Part shown: piece after piece, positions 63,561 to 64,000 of the stretch
Layout of the letters: every line of letters starts with the position of its first letter
Numbering within the stretch: the first letter of the stretch is position 1
Source of the DNA: Corynespora cassiicola
Lineage: Eukaryota; Ascomycota; Dothideomycetes; Pleosporales; Corynesporascaceae
Direction of reading: 5' to 3'
Length of the DNA: 64,000 nt
Assembly: GCA_022059125.1 (NCBI GenBank)
Contig: JAEUWY010000002.1
Location: forward strand, 3,472,001 to 3,536,000
Translations under genes and position numbers: made by a program
Notes under the pieces: generated by a model
Seen by the model: the letters and a program-made list of their open reading frames with translations, nothing else
What the model was told of the DNA's origin: nothing
The model's database searches: none

Positions 63561-64000
63561 TCAATAAGTAGAGAGCCATCGAGCTCCAAAAGCAATACCT
63601 CCTGTCACTGTCACGACGATGGCCCAGACCATGACTCCCCGCTTAACAATATAAGGCTTCAGCTCGTTGATTTCAGCCGCATCGTTCGACCTTGGGAACT
63701 CTTTCTGCGGCACTTCCAGATTGAGAAAGTCACAAAGAGGTTCCCAACCCATTGATGGTTCCCACTCAAGCAACTCTCTACCATGCTTCTCTGCAAGACC
63801 CTTGATCCACAAGTTATGCACCTCGTAGAAATCCTCCGACCAGATGTCAACATCCTCACCAAATCTTCGCTTCGCCAGCCGTTCATACTGGTGGAACAGC
63901 TGCCAGTGATAATAGGACTGGGGAATAAGCCCGCAGCAAAGCGCATACTTCCACGTGGAGAAGAACCTCAGCGTCCCGTTCGCACTATCCCTCCACGCCT
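63561..64000 (-). CDS. Sulfotransferase-like (Sulfotransfer_4) P-loop protein, C-terminal part, runs off the right edge
   Basis: Only the last 146 residues are in the window, open to base 64000. The frame reads WRDSANGTLRFFSTWKYALC, then FGEDVDIWSEDFYEVHNLWI and the block EWEPSMGWEPLCDFLNLEVPQ followed by FPRSNDAAEIN. This end pattern (W.P..GW.PLC.FL....P...FP..N) is the hallmark of the large fungal Sulfotransfer_4 group, often mis-named NAD-dependent epimerase. A C-terminal membrane segment is visible (GVMVWAIVVTVTGGIAFGA), so it may be tail-anchored. The P-loop that would bind the sulfonucleotide lies beyond the window, so activity cannot be judged. Confidence 0.78.
   Translation of the reverse strand, partial: AWRDSANGTLRFFSTWKYALCCGLIPQSYYHWQLFHQYERLAKRRFGEDVDIWSEDFYEVHNLWIKGLAEKHGRELLEWEPSMGWEPLCDFLNLEVPQKEFPRSNDAAEINELKPYIVKRGVMVWAIVVTVTGGIAFGARWLSTY

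Noticed and set aside
1..64000. tRNA genes, CRISPR arrays, telomere repeats, intact transposons
   Set aside because: Looked for T-loop-like GGTTCRA motifs, spaced direct repeats, TTAGGG arrays and transposase or reverse-transcriptase frames; none convincing.

Overview
The window is nuclear DNA of a filamentous ascomycete (Pezizomycotina). The evidence is many short introns (48-156 nt) with GT...CTRAY-like...AG signals, fungus-restricted families (Clr2, Gwt1, UPF0658, Zn2Cys6 regulators, Sulfotransfer_4-type proteins), and long GC-rich leaders. A dothideomycete is my best guess, but that is inference. I saw no tRNA, rRNA, CRISPR array or intact transposon. Twenty genes look complete or nearly so, a MYND gene has an unclear 3' end, and genes at both ends run off the window.

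Left part (1-34.8 kb), housekeeping genes: an adenosine-deaminase-like gene (partial, minus), autophagy lipid-transfer protein Atg2, a single-pass membrane protein, heterochromatin factor Clr2, a PP4 regulatory subunit R2 protein, a UPF0658 Golgi multispanning protein, the mitochondrial Mpv17-family protein Sym1, a Kin4-type kinase, a mitochondrial Rieske/AIF-like flavoprotein, and another single-pass membrane protein. Several are separated by 1-3 kb intergenic stretches rich in simple repeats.

Middle part (36-48.9 kb): a secreted GH31 alpha-glucosidase, an SDR dehydrogenase, recombination mediator subunit Sfr1, GPI inositol acyltransferase Gwt1, a large disordered protein, and Tim10.

Right part (49.1-60.3 kb): five adjacent genes look like a catabolic cluster. 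They are a Zn2Cys6 regulator, an MFS sugar porter, a cytosolic bacterial-type beta-glucuronidase (GH2), a zinc-dependent polyol/aldonate dehydrogenase, and a GH3 beta-glucosidase. The porter and beta-glucuronidase share a 606-bp divergent promoter. A 14-bp element, GGCGTTGASTGCCG, occurs in that promoter and again upstream of the GH3 gene, and fits a Zn2Cys6 CGG-N9-CCG site. The inferred logic is uptake of glucuronides, intracellular release of glucuronate, and further oxidation or reduction. The window ends with a MYND-finger gene, a second MFS transporter and a partial sulfotransferase-like gene.

Main oddities: a transporter intron with TG in place of the 3' AG; a coding-like but AUG-less N-terminal extension on the UPF0658 gene, behind a leader with no ATG for about 1.2 kb; a five-copy 39-nt coding minisatellite in ATG2; three CCAAT boxes at 10-bp spacing upstream of the GH3 gene; and a frame conflict in the MYND gene.
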